A stretch of DNA of 64,000 nucleotides from Methylosinus sp. PW1 (GTDB lineage Bacteria; Pseudomonadota; Alphaproteobacteria; Rhizobiales; Beijerinckiaceae): positions 124,001-188,000 of the forward strand of contig NZ_JQNK01000002.1 in the NCBI RefSeq assembly GCF_000745215.1. Reading direction: 5' to 3'. Under the pieces are notes generated by a model. The model was not told the origin of the DNA, ran no database searches, and worked only from the letters and a program-made list of their open reading frames with translations. A program made the position numbers and the translations under genes. Positions 7,856-18,964 of the stretch are shown here, piece after piece. Each line of letters starts with the position of its first letter. The stretch's first letter is position 1.

Positions 7856-8335
7856 TCATGACCCTCCCTCGCCGTCTTCGTCAAGCTCATGTGACGGACA
7901 GGCCTTCGCGGCCCAGCGCGGACCGAGGTCCTGAAGGCGGGCCTCGACGCATTCCACATCCAGGGAAATCGCCGCTCCGCCGGCGAAAATCAGCGTGACG
8001 ACGCCCCCGGGAGGCTCGGCGGCGGGCTCGAAGGTGACGGCGAGAAGGTCCAAAATCGCTTCGGGCTCGGCGCGCGGGATTTTGAGCTGGCGCACCCGCC
8101 GCACCCCGTCGAAATGGACGCCGGAATGGCAGCGCTCGCGTTTGCCCTGCTCGGCGGCGGCCCAATCATAGCGGCAGCCGAGAAAGGCGAAGCGCCGCTG
8201 CTCGGGCAGAAAGGCGATGTCCCCGACGCGGACCAGCGCGTCCTGAAGCAAAGCGGAGAGGCAGGAGAGGTCCTCGGCGTCCATTGCCTGGAGCCTCAGA
8301 CCATCGTGCTGTGGCGATGACGAGCGCTTGAACAT
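7856..8335 (-). CDS. DUF2948 family protein
   Basis: A 159-residue protein of unknown function matching DUF2948: LRLQAMDAEDLSCLSALLQDALVRVGDIAFLPEQRRFAFLGCRYDW, then the lysine/arginine-rich RRVRQLKIPRAEPEAILDLLAVTFEP. The family is confined mainly to alphaproteobacteria and typically precedes hisD, as here (28-base gap). The Met at 8335 is preceded by AGGAGG; upstream in-frame Mets would add residues not seen in the family. No metal or catalytic signature is obvious. Confidence 0.78.
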   Translation of the reverse strand: MFKRSSSPQHDGLRLQAMDAEDLSCLSALLQDALVRVGDIAFLPEQRRFAFLGCRYDWAAAEQGKRERCHSGVHFDGVRRVRQLKIPRAEPEAILDLLAVTFEPAAEPPGGVVTLIFAGGAAISLDVECVEARLQDLGPRWAAKACPSHELDEDGEGGS

Positions 8336-8436
8336 GGAGCGGGCCTCCTGTTCGAGCATATGGCGAGCGCCGTTTCGCTGCGCAACCGCGCCGCTGAGGC
8401 GATGGCGCACGCCGAGTGGAAGTTTGCCGCGTGGTT

Positions 8437-10011
8437 TCAAAAGAGTGACCCCTGGTCGCCGCCGCCCTTGTCCTTTCCGCGCTTCGGCCGGGCGGCGGGG
8501 GCCGGAGCAGGCGACGGCGCGTCCCCGTCCGCCTGCGCGGCGATATGGCCGTCGGAAAATTGCACGTCCAGCCTTTGGCCCGGCGCGACGTCCGACGCCT
8601 GCCGCAGCAGCGCGCCCGTCTCGTCGCGCACCAGGGCGAAGCCGCGCGCCAGCACCTGCTCATAGCCGAGCGTCTTGCGTAGCTGGTCGAGCCGGTCGAG
8701 CCGCGCCTGCCGCTCGTCCAAAATGCGGATGAAGGCCGAGCGCAGCCGCTGCTCGGCATGGTCGAGCCGCCTCTGCGCGCCCTCGGCCTCCCGGCGGGAG
8801 AGGGCGAGGCGGGCGGCGAGGCCCTGGCGCAGGCGGGCGTGCAGGCCCTTCAGCCGCTCGGAGGCGCGCGCCAGCTCCGCCTGCGGGGAATGGCGGGCCA
8901 GCACATGGGAGACGCGCGAGAGCGCGAGCCGCCTGCCGTCCAGCGCGCGTCGCAAATTGCCGCGCAGCCGCTCGCCGGCGCGATCGGCGCGCTGGGCGGG
9001 AGCGAGCAACAATTGCGCCCCCGCCGGCAGCACACGCTGCAGCGAGGCGAGCTGGCGACGGTTGGCGTCGAGAAGCCGCCGCTCCGCCCCGCCGAGGCGG
9101 CGGGCGAGATTGGCCGTCTGCTCGATCAGCTCGGCGCGCACCGGCACGCATTTTTCCGCGGCGCCCGTGGGGGTGGGGGCGCGAAGATCGGCGGCGAAAT
9201 CGATGAGCGTGGTGTCGGTCTCATGGCCGATGGCCGAGACCAGCGGAATGGCGCTCGCCGCCGCTGCGCGCACCACGATCTCTTCATTGAAGCCGAACAA
9301 ATCCTCGAGCGAGCCGCCGCCGCGCGCGACGATCAGCACATCCGGCCGTGGAATAGGCCCGCCTGCGGGCAAAGCGTTGAAGCCGTCGATCGCCGCGGCG
9401 ACCTCGGCCGCGCAGGTCTCCCCCTGCACGCGAACCGGCCAGACCAGCACGCGGCGCGGAAAGCGATCGAGCAGCCGGTGCAATATGTCGCGAATCACCG
9501 CGCCGGTCGGCGAGGTGACGACGCCCACGACGAGGGGCAGAAAGGGCAGGGGCTTTTTGCGCTCGGCGTCGAACAGCCCCTCGGCGGCGAGGCGCTTGCG
9601 ACGCTCGTCGAGCAGCGCCATCAGCGCGCCGGCGCCGGCCGGCTCCAGAGTCTCGATGACGATCTGATAGGAGGATTTGCCCGGAAATGTGCTGATCTTG
9701 CCGGTGGCGACGACCTCGAGCCCCTCCTGCGGCTTCACGCGCAGGCGCAGGAAGGTCATCTTCCAGATCACGGCGTCGAGGCGGGCGTTCTGGTCCTTCA
9801 GGCTGAAATAGACGTGGCCGGAGGAATGCGGCCCCCGATAATTGGTGATCTCGCCGCGCACCCGCACATGGCCGAAGCGATCCTCCACCGTGCGTTTGAG
9901 CGCATTGGCGAGCTCGGAGACGGAAAGCTCCGGCACATTCGGCCCGGCGGCGAGCGGCGGGGCGGGATCATCGCCCTCGGGGGCGGGGGATTTGGCGGGA
10001 CGCTTGGCCAT
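8437..10011 (-). CDS. xseA: Exodeoxyribonuclease VII large subunit
   Basis: A 524-residue protein. The N-terminal OB-fold (about residues 25-120: VPELSVSELANALKRTVEDRFGHVRVRGEITNY) binds single-stranded DNA. The catalytic region has GVVTSPTGAVIRDILHRL, ARGGGSLEDLFGFNEE and SAIGHETDTTLIDFAADLRAPTPTGAAE. A long helical, Arg-rich C-terminal half follows. With the small subunit XseB (not in this window) it degrades single-stranded DNA in both directions in repair. The Met at 10011 (MAKRPAK) was chosen; 27 upstream residues are not conserved. The gene ends about 100 bases before DUF2948. Confidence 0.94.
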   Translation of the reverse strand: MAKRPAKSPAPEGDDPAPPLAAGPNVPELSVSELANALKRTVEDRFGHVRVRGEITNYRGPHSSGHVYFSLKDQNARLDAVIWKMTFLRLRVKPQEGLEVVATGKISTFPGKSSYQIVIETLEPAGAGALMALLDERRKRLAAEGLFDAERKKPLPFLPLVVGVVTSPTGAVIRDILHRLLDRFPRRVLVWPVRVQGETCAAEVAAAIDGFNALPAGGPIPRPDVLIVARGGGSLEDLFGFNEEIVVRAAAASAIPLVSAIGHETDTTLIDFAADLRAPTPTGAAEKCVPVRAELIEQTANLARRLGGAERRLLDANRRQLASLQRVLPAGAQLLLAPAQRADRAGERLRGNLRRALDGRRLALSRVSHVLARHSPQAELARASERLKGLHARLRQGLAARLALSRREAEGAQRRLDHAEQRLRSAFIRILDERQARLDRLDQLRKTLGYEQVLARGFALVRDETGALLRQASDVAPGQRLDVQFSDGHIAAQADGDAPSPAPAPAARPKRGKDKGGGDQGSLF

Positions 10012-10098
10012 GAGGGAGATATGGCCGATTTTACGCCGTCTCGCGAGGGGGACCGGGCGTTCGTCCAGAGGATTGCGACGGCGCACACGCAAACAAAA

Positions 10099-10126
10099 GG
10101 CGCGCGGCTCTCGCGAGCCGCGCGCC
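10099..10126 (-). terminator. Rho-independent terminator of the outer-membrane protein gene
   Basis: A perfect 12-bp GC-rich stem (GGCGCGCGGCTC/GAGCCGCGCGCC) with a 4-base loop. On the minus strand it is followed by TTTTGTTT, starting about 28 bases after the stop of the beta-barrel gene. Confidence 0.85.
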
Positions 10127-10153
10127 CAGAGTCTTCGGAGAAGACCTTTCGGG

Positions 10154-11020
10154 TCAGTATTTGCGGACCAGCGGGCCGGGAGGCGCCAGCAGCACTGGCG
10201 GCGGCGCCAGCAACGCGTAGCGGAATCCCAGGCGAATGTCGTGCGAGGAGACGTCGAAATACTGGCGCTCGCCCGCGCAGCCGGCGGCGGCGCAGCCGAT
10301 CACATTGGTCTGGAACCTGCCCATGTCGAGATAGCGATAGCCGAGCTCGACCTTGAAATTGGGCGTGACATTGTAGGCGAGGCCCGCGCCGACGGCCCAG
10401 GCGAAATTGGCGCGGCTCGAATCCCGGGCGGCGCCATAGCCGCCGGTCTGGGGTCCGTAGTCGGTGAGATTGTCGAGCCAGTTCACGGCGACGCCGACGC
10501 CGCCGCCGACATAGGGCGTTATGCCCCACCAGGTTCCGAGATCGACATAGCCATTGGCGAGAAAGACGGCCGCGCGATGCTGCGCATTGTAGATGTCTTG
10601 GCAGCGCGCGCCGACGAATCCGCAATTGGCGGTCCAAATGTCGGTGTAGCTCTGCGTCGAGCGATAATTGGAGGCGGTGCGATATTCACCGGTCACATCG
10701 GCGCGAAACCAGCTGTTGAACTGATAGCCGACGCCGGCGCCGATGAAGGCGCTGTCGCCGATCGAACGCTGTTCGAATTGCGGGGCGATCACCGTCACGG
10801 TCGGACTGAAGGTCGAGCGCAGATCGGAAATCTGATTGACGCCGACGCCGACGTCGCCGCGCAGATACCAGCCGCCGAAATCGGCGGGCGGCGGCGGCTC
10901 CACGATCGGCGGAGGCGGCGGGAGCAGCAGATCGGCGGCGAATGCGCCAGTGCTCATGGGGCCTGCGCTCATGGCGGAAGCGATCGCGGCCGCTATGAGG
11001 AGGGCTCTGGTCTTGCCCAT
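10154..11020 (-). CDS. Outer-membrane beta-barrel protein (Omp25/RopB-like)
   Basis: A 288-residue exported protein. The signal peptide covers about residues 1-28 (cleavage near GAFAAD). A proline-rich hinge LLLPPPPPIVEPPPP precedes a predicted eight-stranded barrel with alternating aromatic strands (GWYLRGDVGVGVNQ, NSWFRADVTGEYRTA, WGITPYVGGGVGVAVNWLDN, FKVELGYRYLDMG). It ends in Tyr, as barrels recognised by the BAM machinery do. This layout matches the Omp25/Omp31 family of Rhizobiales. Two cysteine pairs (CGF..RC and CAAAGC) could form loop disulphides. It has its own terminator and is monocistronic. Confidence 0.88.
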   Translation of the reverse strand: MGKTRALLIAAAIASAMSAGPMSTGAFAADLLLPPPPPIVEPPPPADFGGWYLRGDVGVGVNQISDLRSTFSPTVTVIAPQFEQRSIGDSAFIGAGVGYQFNSWFRADVTGEYRTASNYRSTQSYTDIWTANCGFVGARCQDIYNAQHRAAVFLANGYVDLGTWWGITPYVGGGVGVAVNWLDNLTDYGPQTGGYGAARDSSRANFAWAVGAGLAYNVTPNFKVELGYRYLDMGRFQTNVIGCAAAGCAGERQYFDVSSHDIRLGFRYALLAPPPVLLAPPGPLVRKY

Positions 11021-11157
11021 AAATATCTTCCCTTCACGATAGAGGACCGCGGCGCGGACCCTTGGCTTTCGCCAATGTGAAGGAAGATTGAGCGAGAACG
11101 CTTAAAGTGGAGTTAACCTTACTGTCGATGTACCTATGTGAGAGCAAGGAGAGAACG

Positions 11158-11181
11158 GCGAGTAGCAAATCGGCTACTCGC
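11158..11181 (-). terminator. Possible terminator hairpin after glmM
   Basis: GCGAGTAGC and GCTACTCGC form a perfect 9-bp stem with a 6-base loop, 30 bases past the glmM stop on the minus strand. There is no strong T-run, so the assignment is weak. Confidence 0.4.
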
Positions 11182-11210
11182 TACGCTCTATTCGCTGCTC
11201 GCTCGAAACG

Positions 11211-12560
11211 TCACGCCGCTTCCGCCCGCGTGAGCGCGTCGCAAATATCGTCCACGACGCTGCCGACGATCTCCGGATCGTCGCCTTCGCCCATCACGCG
11301 AATGACCGGCTCTGTGCCCGAGGGGCGGATGACGAGGCGCCCCGAGCCCTCGAGGCGGCGGCGTCCCGCCTCGATCGCTGCGACGACGGGTTCCTGCTCC
11401 AGCGCCCGCGCGCCGCGCGCCCGCACATTTTTGAGCACTTGCGGCAGCGGCTCGAAGCAGCGGCACACCTCGCTCACATTGCGATTCAGCTTTTTGACCG
11501 CGGCGAGCGCCTGCATGGCGGTGACGAGTCCGTCGCCGGTGGTGCCGTAATCGGAGAGGATCACATGGCCCGACTGCTCGCCGCCGAGATTGTAGCCGAG
11601 CTCGCGCATGCGCTCGATGACATAGCGGTCGCCGACGGCCGTGCGTTCGAGATTCAATCCGAGCCCCTGCAAATGGCGCTCGAAGCCGAGATTGGACATG
11701 ATGGTGGCGACAACGCCGGGCTTGGCGAGCAGTCCCTCGTCGCGCCAGCTGCGCGCGACCACGGCCATCAGCTGATCGCCATCGATCACATGGCCGAGCT
11801 CGTCGACCATGATGACGCGATCAGCGTCGCCGTCGAGCGCAATGCCCACATCGGCGCGCATCTCGCGCACCTTGTCGCGCAGCGCTTGCGGGGCGGTCGA
11901 GCCGACGTCGCGATTGATGTTGAAGCCGTCGGGCTGGTCGCCGATGGTGATGACCTCGGCGCCGAGCTCCCATAGCGCTTCCGGCGCCACCTTATAGGCG
12001 GCGCCATTGGCGCAATCGAGCACGACGCGCATCCCCTCGAAGCTCATGTTCCGCGGCAGCGTGCGCTTGGCGTATTCGATATAGCGGGCGCGCACGTCCT
12101 CGACGCGCTTGGCGCGGCCGAGCTCGTGCGGCCCGGCGAGCCGGCTGGTCAGATCGCGGTCGAGCAGCTTCTCGATCGCCGCCTCGGTCTCGTCGGAGAG
12201 CTTATAGGCGTCCGGGCCGAACAGCTTGATGCCATTGTCCTCGTAGAGATTGTGCGAGGCCGAGATCATCACGCCGAGATCGGCGCGCATGGAGCGCGTC
12301 AGCATGGCGACGGCCGGCGTCGGCATGGGGCCGAGCAGCAGCACCTCCATGCCGACGGAGGTGAAGCCGGCGACCAGCGCATATTCGATCATATATCCGG
12401 AGAGCCGCGTGTCCTTACCGATGACGACGCGGTGGCGCCTCTCGCTGTCGCGATTGAACACGAGGCCGGCCGCCTGGCCAACCTTCAGGGCGAGCTCGGG
12501 CGTGATCTTCTGATTGGCGCGTCCGCGAATGCCGTCGGTGCCGAAATAGCTGCGCGTCAT
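11211..12560 (-). CDS. glmM: Phosphoglucosamine mutase
   Basis: A 449-residue cytosolic enzyme converting glucosamine-6-phosphate to glucosamine-1-phosphate for UDP-GlcNAc, peptidoglycan and lipopolysaccharide. Family marks are all visible: start [11 protein letters not shown], the phosphoserine loop with Ser102 in [12 protein letters not shown], the Mg-binding DGDADR loop, the sugar loop GGEQSGH, and a C-terminal phosphate-binding [12 protein letters not shown]. The length is normal. In many Rhizobiales ftsH sits directly upstream; here arsC and ynfA on the other strand separate the two. Confidence 0.96.
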   Translation of the reverse strand: MTRSYFGTDGIRGRANQKITPELALKVGQAAGLVFNRDSERRHRVVIGKDTRLSGYMIEYALVAGFTSVGMEVLLLGPMPTPAVAMLTRSMRADLGVMISASHNLYEDNGIKLFGPDAYKLSDETEAAIEKLLDRDLTSRLAGPHELGRAKRVEDVRARYIEYAKRTLPRNMSFEGMRVVLDCANGAAYKVAPEALWELGAEVITIGDQPDGFNINRDVGSTAPQALRDKVREMRADVGIALDGDADRVIMVDELGHVIDGDQLMAVVARSWRDEGLLAKPGVVATIMSNLGFERHLQGLGLNLERTAVGDRYVIERMRELGYNLGGEQSGHVILSDYGTTGDGLVTAMQALAAVKKLNRNVSEVCRCFEPLPQVLKNVRARGARALEQEPVVAAIEAGRRRLEGSGRLVIRPSGTEPVIRVMGEGDDPEIVGSVVDDICDALTRAEAA

Positions 12561-12860
12561 TGCTTGTCGTTCTCCGGGAAACGGCGCGGGCGGCGGCGCC
12601 GGAAGGGCGAGAGAGCCGCCGCTGCGGCGCCAGTCGAACTCGAGATTGTGGGCGTTTTCGGTCCAAACGCCGACCCTGCGGGCATGATCGGAAAAGGATA
12701 TGAAGAAATATCGTGATCCATACTGGCCGCTTCCATCGCCTTTCGCGTCCTGTGGTTAATGCGTATTCCCGAACGCGGCCCGGAACGCGCCGCGCCGCCG
12801 CTTCGCTCTCCGAGCGGACGGGGCTATGCTCGTGCAAGCTAACATGATCCGGGGGGCTCG
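12561..12860. other. Intergenic region between glmM and arsC
   Basis: 300 bases holding the divergent promoters of glmM and arsC. I see no RNA gene, no convincing ORF and no clear operator. A less GC-rich stretch around 12690-12780 is the probable promoter zone. Confidence 0.4.
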
Positions 12861-13211
12861 ATGAAGGTCGTCATCTACCATAATCCCGCCTGCGGCACGT
12901 CTCGCAAGGTGCTGGCGCGGCTGAAGGAGGCCGGGCTCGAGCCGGAGATCGTGCAATATCTGAAAACGCCGCCGGACCGAAAGACGCTGAAGGCGCTGCT
13001 GAAGCAGATGGGCAAGGGCGTACGAGACATTCTGCGGAAGCGCGGCACGCCCTATGAGGAGCTCGGCCTCGGCGACCTTTCTGTGAAGGACGAGGCGATT
13101 TTCGACGCGATCGAGAAGAATCCGATTTTGATCGAGCGGCCGATCGTCGTCATCGGCGACAAGGCCGTGCTGTGCCGCCCGCCGGAGGCGGTCGAAACGC
13201 TGCTCGCGTGA
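12861..13211 (+). CDS. arsC: ArsC-family (glutaredoxin-type) arsenate reductase-like protein
   Basis: A 116-residue thioredoxin-fold protein of the glutaredoxin-linked ArsC family. The catalytic cysteine is Cys11 in [11 protein letters not shown], followed by the family segments [18 protein letters not shown] and [21 protein letters not shown]. Members reduce arsenate to arsenite with glutathione and glutaredoxin. No arsR, arsB or acr3 lies nearby, so it may be a housekeeping YfgD-like paralogue instead. The stop overlaps the GTG start of ynfA. Confidence 0.87.
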   Translation: MKVVIYHNPACGTSRKVLARLKEAGLEPEIVQYLKTPPDRKTLKALLKQMGKGVRDILRKRGTPYEELGLGDLSVKDEAIFDAIEKNPILIERPIVVIGDKAVLCRPPEAVETLLA

Positions 13212-13549
13212 GCGGTCCGATCGGCGCGGCGACGCTCCTCGCCTATATCGGCGCCGCCTTCGCCGAGATCGGCGGCTGCTATGCCTTTTGGGCCTGGGCG
13301 CGGCTCGGCAGATCGCCGCTCTGGCTCGCGCCGGGGGCGCTTTCGCTCTTTGCCTTCGCCTTTCTGCTGACCCGCGTCGAGACGGACGCCGCCGGCCGCG
13401 CCTATGCGGCCTATGGCGGCGTCTATATCGCCGCCTCGCTGCTCTGGCTGTGGGCGGTCGAGGGCGTGAGGCCGGACCATTGGGACATGGCCGGCGCGGC
13501 GATCTGTCTCGCGGGGGCGGGCCTCATTCTCTTCGCCCCGCGCGGATGA
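13208..13549 (+). CDS. ynfA: YnfA/UPF0060 family small membrane protein
   Basis: A 113-residue protein with four predicted membrane helices, matching UPF0060: [68 protein letters not shown]. The family is distantly related to small multidrug-resistance exporters; some members are reported to export cationic compounds. The GTG at 13208 overlaps the arsC TGA and gives the family length; a Met 12 codons upstream would lie inside arsC. Coupled with arsC. Confidence 0.85.
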   Translation: MSGPIGAATLLAYIGAAFAEIGGCYAFWAWARLGRSPLWLAPGALSLFAFAFLLTRVETDAAGRAYAAYGGVYIAASLLWLWAVEGVRPDHWDMAGAAICLAGAGLILFAPRG

Positions 13550-13626
13550 GCGCGCCGGTCAGACGAGCGCCCAGGGTGGAGGTGACGAGCAGTGCGCCCG
13601 AGGCGTGGTGGCCGCTGGAAAAAGAA

Positions 13627-13653
13627 GAAGCCCGGCCTTTGGAGCCGGGCTTC
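13627..13653 (-). terminator. Rho-independent terminator of ftsH
   Basis: A 10-bp perfect stem GAAGCCCGGC/GCCGGGCTTC with a 7-base loop, 25 bases after the ftsH stop. On the minus strand it is followed by TTCTTTTTCC. It also lies after ynfA on the plus strand and may work in both directions. Confidence 0.8.
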
Positions 13654-13677
13654 CGATCTTGTCTCATTTCGTGGCGA

Positions 13678-15603
<1,926 letters not shown>

Positions 15604-15807
15604 GTCGAACCTTGCGAATGACGATTCCGCCGGGGCCATCCCGGAAAACAGAAGTCGTTTCTTGTAATCTAGGCGCGTCGGAAGCGATTGCCAAGAGATC
15701 GCCTCGCCGCAACGTTCTCGCCGTCTCGCGATGCGCGCGTCGCCTGCGTTTCGCAGCGCGAAGGGGCGTGTCGCCGAGGCTCATACGATCGAAGCGCAGT
15801 GGCTTTT

Positions 15808-16815
15808 TTACGGCCGTGGCGCGATCTCGGCGCGTCGGGGGGGCTCGGGCGTGATCGCGAGAGCGCCGCCGGCCAATGTGAGGCACGCCCCGCCCAATGT
15901 CGTCTTGAAGCGCCCTTCGGCCGTCAGCGCCGCCGCCAGCCTTTCGACGGCGCGCTCCAGACGCTCGAGCCGCGGCTCGCCGCCGCCGATGCGGGCGATC
16001 TCGGTCGCCAGCAGGCGCAGCAGCAGCTCGCGCGGCAGCGCGCGCAGAGCCGCGGCCTCGGCGCGAAACAGTCCCGGGCCGCGCTCGGCCGAAAGCTCCA
16101 GCGCAGCGCGCGCGGCGGACCAGGCGAGCGCCTCCTCGGCGCGGGCGGCGCGGGCGGAAAGGCGCAGCAGCGCCTCTGCGTCCAGCCCTTCCGCGGCCAG
16201 AGTAGCGGCCAGACGGCGCAGCCGCACGCGCGCATAGGCGGGGTTCTCATTGGAGGGATCGCGGATGAAAGCATGTTCCGCGGCGGCGCAGAGGCGCTCC
16301 AGTTCCGTCTTGCGAAAATGAAGCAGCGGCCGCAGCAGCGCCAGCCCGTCCACGCGCGACTCCATGGTCATGGCCGCGAGCCCGGCGACGCCGCTGCCGC
16401 GCGTCAGCCGAAACAGCGCGGTCTCGGCCTGATCGTCGGCGTGATGGGCGGTGACGATGGCGCTCGCGCCGATCTCCCGCGCGCGCGCGCAGAGCAGGCG
16501 ATAGCGCGCCTCTCGCGCGCGCTCCTGAATGCGGGTGGCGGGCTTTTCGCCCTCCCACCGCAAAATATGATGAGCAAATCCCAAAGCGCGCGCCCATTCG
16601 CCGACCTGCGCCGCCTCCTGCGCCGCTTCGGCGCGCAACCCATGGTCGACGGTGGCGATCTCGACGCGCTTTTGCGCGCGGAGCGTCCAGCGCGCCGCGA
16701 GCAGGGCGAGGGCGATGGAATCCGGCCCGCCGGAGACGGCGAGCAGCAGAGCGTCATGGCCGGCGAGGGGCGCCAGCGCATGGTCTGGATCGGGAAGCGG
16801 CGGCTCAGCGGGCAT
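15808..16815 (-). CDS. tilS: tRNA(Ile)-lysidine synthase
   Basis: A 335-residue PP-loop ATPase that converts the wobble cytidine of tRNA-Ile(CAU) to lysidine, so that AUA is read as Ile. The PP-loop is LLAVSGGPDSIALALL; the family follow-up motifs VDHGLR and ILRWEGEKPATRIQERAREARYRLL are present, as is the HHADDQAET segment. The last 60 residues are short compared with the Gram-negative model enzyme, which has an extra C-terminal domain. It follows cpoB by 9 bases and precedes ftsH. Confidence 0.93.
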   Translation of the reverse strand: MPAEPPLPDPDHALAPLAGHDALLLAVSGGPDSIALALLAARWTLRAQKRVEIATVDHGLRAEAAQEAAQVGEWARALGFAHHILRWEGEKPATRIQERAREARYRLLCARAREIGASAIVTAHHADDQAETALFRLTRGSGVAGLAAMTMESRVDGLALLRPLLHFRKTELERLCAAAEHAFIRDPSNENPAYARVRLRRLAATLAAEGLDAEALLRLSARAARAEEALAWSAARAALELSAERGPGLFRAEAAALRALPRELLLRLLATEIARIGGGEPRLERLERAVERLAAALTAEGRFKTTLGGACLTLAGGALAITPEPPRRAEIAPRP

Positions 16816-16824
16816 TTGCGCCCG

Positions 16825-17937
16825 TCAGCATCGCACCTTCTTGCTTTCCTGCTGAGCGATTTCTTTCACCCGCGCCGGCGCGCCCGGATATTTCACCGCG
16901 ATCTCGCCGAAGGAGGCGCAGGCCTGCTCGTTCGCGCCGATCTCATGCAGCGATTGGCCGAGACGCAGCATGGCCTCCGGCCCCTGCGGCGACGCCGAAT
17001 GCTTGGCGGTGATCTCGAGATATTTCTCCGCCGCCTCGCGATAGCGCTTCCGCAAGAAGTAGCTCTCGCCCAAGTTGAAGATCGCCTGCGGCGCCAGCCG
17101 GCTCTTCGGGTTTCGGGTGAGAAAGCCGGCGAAACCCACTTCAGCGGCTTCATATTCGCCTTGACGCAATTTGGCGACGGCGAGGTCGAACTCATCCCTC
17201 GGCGTCTGCGGCGCGGTGGGCGTCGGCGAGAGCGCGGCGGAAGGGCCGGGCGTCGGCGGAACGGCCGGCGGGGGCGCCGGCGCGTCGAGCCGCCCATGGA
17301 CGAGATCGAGCGGAGCGCCCGGCGAGCGCAGATCGGGGCCGTTTGCAGAGGCGGACGCCGGCAGCGGCGCGCTCGGGGGCGTCGAGCCGAGAGGACGCGG
17401 CGCGCCCGGCGCATTGGGGTTGGAGCCGGCGTCGAAAGCGTCATTGTGGCGCGTTCCGCCCGACGCGCCCGGCGTTGGCCCGGGGTCGAGAGCGTCGTTG
17501 CGCCGCGGTCCGACCGGGGAGATAGAGCTCGGGCCGGGGAGGGACGTCTCCGGCGTCGCCGCCACGCGCGGCGCTTGCGGCGGAGGGGCGGAGGCCGCGC
17601 CCTCCTGAGCGCGCCGCAGCTGCTCCTCGAGCCGCCGCACATTATGCTGCAGCTCCTCGACCTGGCCGTTGAGGGCGCGAATCTGGTTCTCGAGCCGATC
17701 GATGCGCACGCTCGAGGCGCTCGCCTCGCGGCCGGCGGCGTCCTCCTCGGGATCGCGATGGCCGAATAGCTGCGTCACATCGAGACGGCGGCCGATATTC
17801 TGGCCGATGTTCTGTATGCCCTGGCCGAGCTTGTCGAGGCGAGAGCTATTATCGGATTCGGCGGCGAGCGCCGTGCTTGCGGCCATCATGGCGCCGAGGG
17901 CGGCGCCGGCGAAAATGGAGCGTGACGAAAGGGTCAT
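16825..17937 (-). CDS. cpoB: Tol-Pal system coordinator CpoB/YbgF
   Basis: A 370-residue periplasmic protein. The signal peptide ends near TALAAESD (about residue 25). A coiled coil around 75-115 (IRALNGQVEELQHNVRRLEEQLRRAQEG) is followed by a long Pro/Ala/Gly linker. The C-terminal 125 residues contain TPR repeats (EFDLAVAKLRQGEYEAAEVGFAGFL, ESYFLRKRYREAAEKYLEI). It links peptidoglycan synthesis with Tol-Pal-driven outer-membrane constriction. Position upstream of tilS and ftsH is typical for Rhizobiales. The other tol-pal genes are not within the window. Confidence 0.9.
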   Translation of the reverse strand: MTLSSRSIFAGAALGAMMAASTALAAESDNSSRLDKLGQGIQNIGQNIGRRLDVTQLFGHRDPEEDAAGREASASSVRIDRLENQIRALNGQVEELQHNVRRLEEQLRRAQEGAASAPPPQAPRVAATPETSLPGPSSISPVGPRRNDALDPGPTPGASGGTRHNDAFDAGSNPNAPGAPRPLGSTPPSAPLPASASANGPDLRSPGAPLDLVHGRLDAPAPPPAVPPTPGPSAALSPTPTAPQTPRDEFDLAVAKLRQGEYEAAEVGFAGFLTRNPKSRLAPQAIFNLGESYFLRKRYREAAEKYLEITAKHSASPQGPEAMLRLGQSLHEIGANEQACASFGEIAVKYPGAPARVKEIAQQESKKVRC

Positions 17938-18114
17938 GGGAGGAATCGATCGCGAGAGCGGAGTGGGACGAGGCGTAGCATAAGCCGGCTTTCGACCAAA
18001 ATTTGACGAAGCCGCGGCGAGCGTCGCGCGAGATGTGGCGAAGTGCGGTCATGCTCGCTAGTCTCGCGACTGTTTCGCCCCTGCTTCCAATGTTCGCTCG
18101 CAATGTCCGCTGGA

Positions 18115-18963
18115 ATGACGAAGCTCCGCCACGCCGCCCGCTTCTTCGTCTGCGCGGGCGCCTTTCATGCGCCCGGCGCCGTCTCGGCGCAGGAGGCGGC
18201 GGGCGTCTGCGCGCTCGAATCCGCTGTTCCGGTCGAGATCGCGACGCCGGGCGCCGATCTCGAGCTGTGGACGATGGACGGCCGCCGCTTGACCCTTTCG
18301 GGGCTCGAGCCACCACCGGGCGTGGGCGCGCGCGCGAGCCTGCAGCGCTTCCTAGCCGAGCGTTTGCACGCCGGCCGGCTCGTTTTCCTCGCCGCGCCGA
18401 CAGCGACGCCGGGCCGCTGGGGAGCCGCTGCGGCGGGACTCTTCGTCGAAGGGGAGGGGAGCGACGCGCCGCTCGTCTCGCTGGCGGAAGCGGCGATCGG
18501 CGCCGGGCTCGCGCGCTTTCGCCCCGATCCGGCCGCATTCGCCTGCCGCAATGGGCTGCTCGCCGCGGAGGAGCAGGCGCGCAGACGAAAGCTTGGACTT
18601 TGGACCTCGGGCGAGTATCACATCCTCGACGCCGGCCGGCCCGAAACGCTCTTCGGGAAGAAGGGAATGGTTCTGGTGGAGGGCGTCGTCGGCGCGATCG
18701 GCGAGGCGGGCGGCTCTCTCTATCTGAATTTCGGGCCGCGCCGCGGAGATTTCGCTGTCGTGATCTGGAAACGCAATCTCGAGACATTCGCGCGGGCCGG
18801 AACGTCGCCCAGAATGCTCACGGGGCGGCGAGTGCGCGTGCGAGGATTGATTGACACAGCTTTTGGACCGCGCATGGAGATCCTCTCTCCGGCGCAGATC
18901 GAGCTCCTCCTCGGCGACGAGCGTGTCGGAGGCGAAGGCCTGGGCTCGTCCGGCCGGCGGTGA
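18115..18963 (+). CDS. Exported thermonuclease-fold protein with degenerate active site
   Basis: A 282-residue protein with a signal peptide (about 1-26, cleavage near AVSAQEA). Its first domain has the layout of staphylococcal-nuclease-like proteins (DGRRLTLSGLEPPPGVGARASLQRFL..., then an AEEQARRRKLGLW helix as in thermonuclease-family proteins). The catalytic Arg/Glu of the usual RLxGIDAPE segment are missing and replaced by LTLSGLEPP. A second beta-rich region follows (KGMVLVEGVVGAIGEAGGSLYLNFGPRRGDFAVVI), resembling the C-terminal part of such proteins. Catalysis is therefore unlikely. The start at 18115 is preferred for the signal peptide; Met codons at 18043 and 18103 are alternatives. 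It is coupled to the M48 gene (1-base gap). Confidence 0.7.
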   Translation: MTKLRHAARFFVCAGAFHAPGAVSAQEAAGVCALESAVPVEIATPGADLELWTMDGRRLTLSGLEPPPGVGARASLQRFLAERLHAGRLVFLAAPTATPGRWGAAAAGLFVEGEGSDAPLVSLAEAAIGAGLARFRPDPAAFACRNGLLAAEEQARRRKLGLWTSGEYHILDAGRPETLFGKKGMVLVEGVVGAIGEAGGSLYLNFGPRRGDFAVVIWKRNLETFARAGTSPRMLTGRRVRVRGLIDTAFGPRMEILSPAQIELLLGDERVGGEGLGSSGRR

Positions 18964-18964
18964 C

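Noticed and set aside
6457..7998. A 513-residue frame opposite hisD
   Set aside because: Shadow of hisD; no independent evidence.
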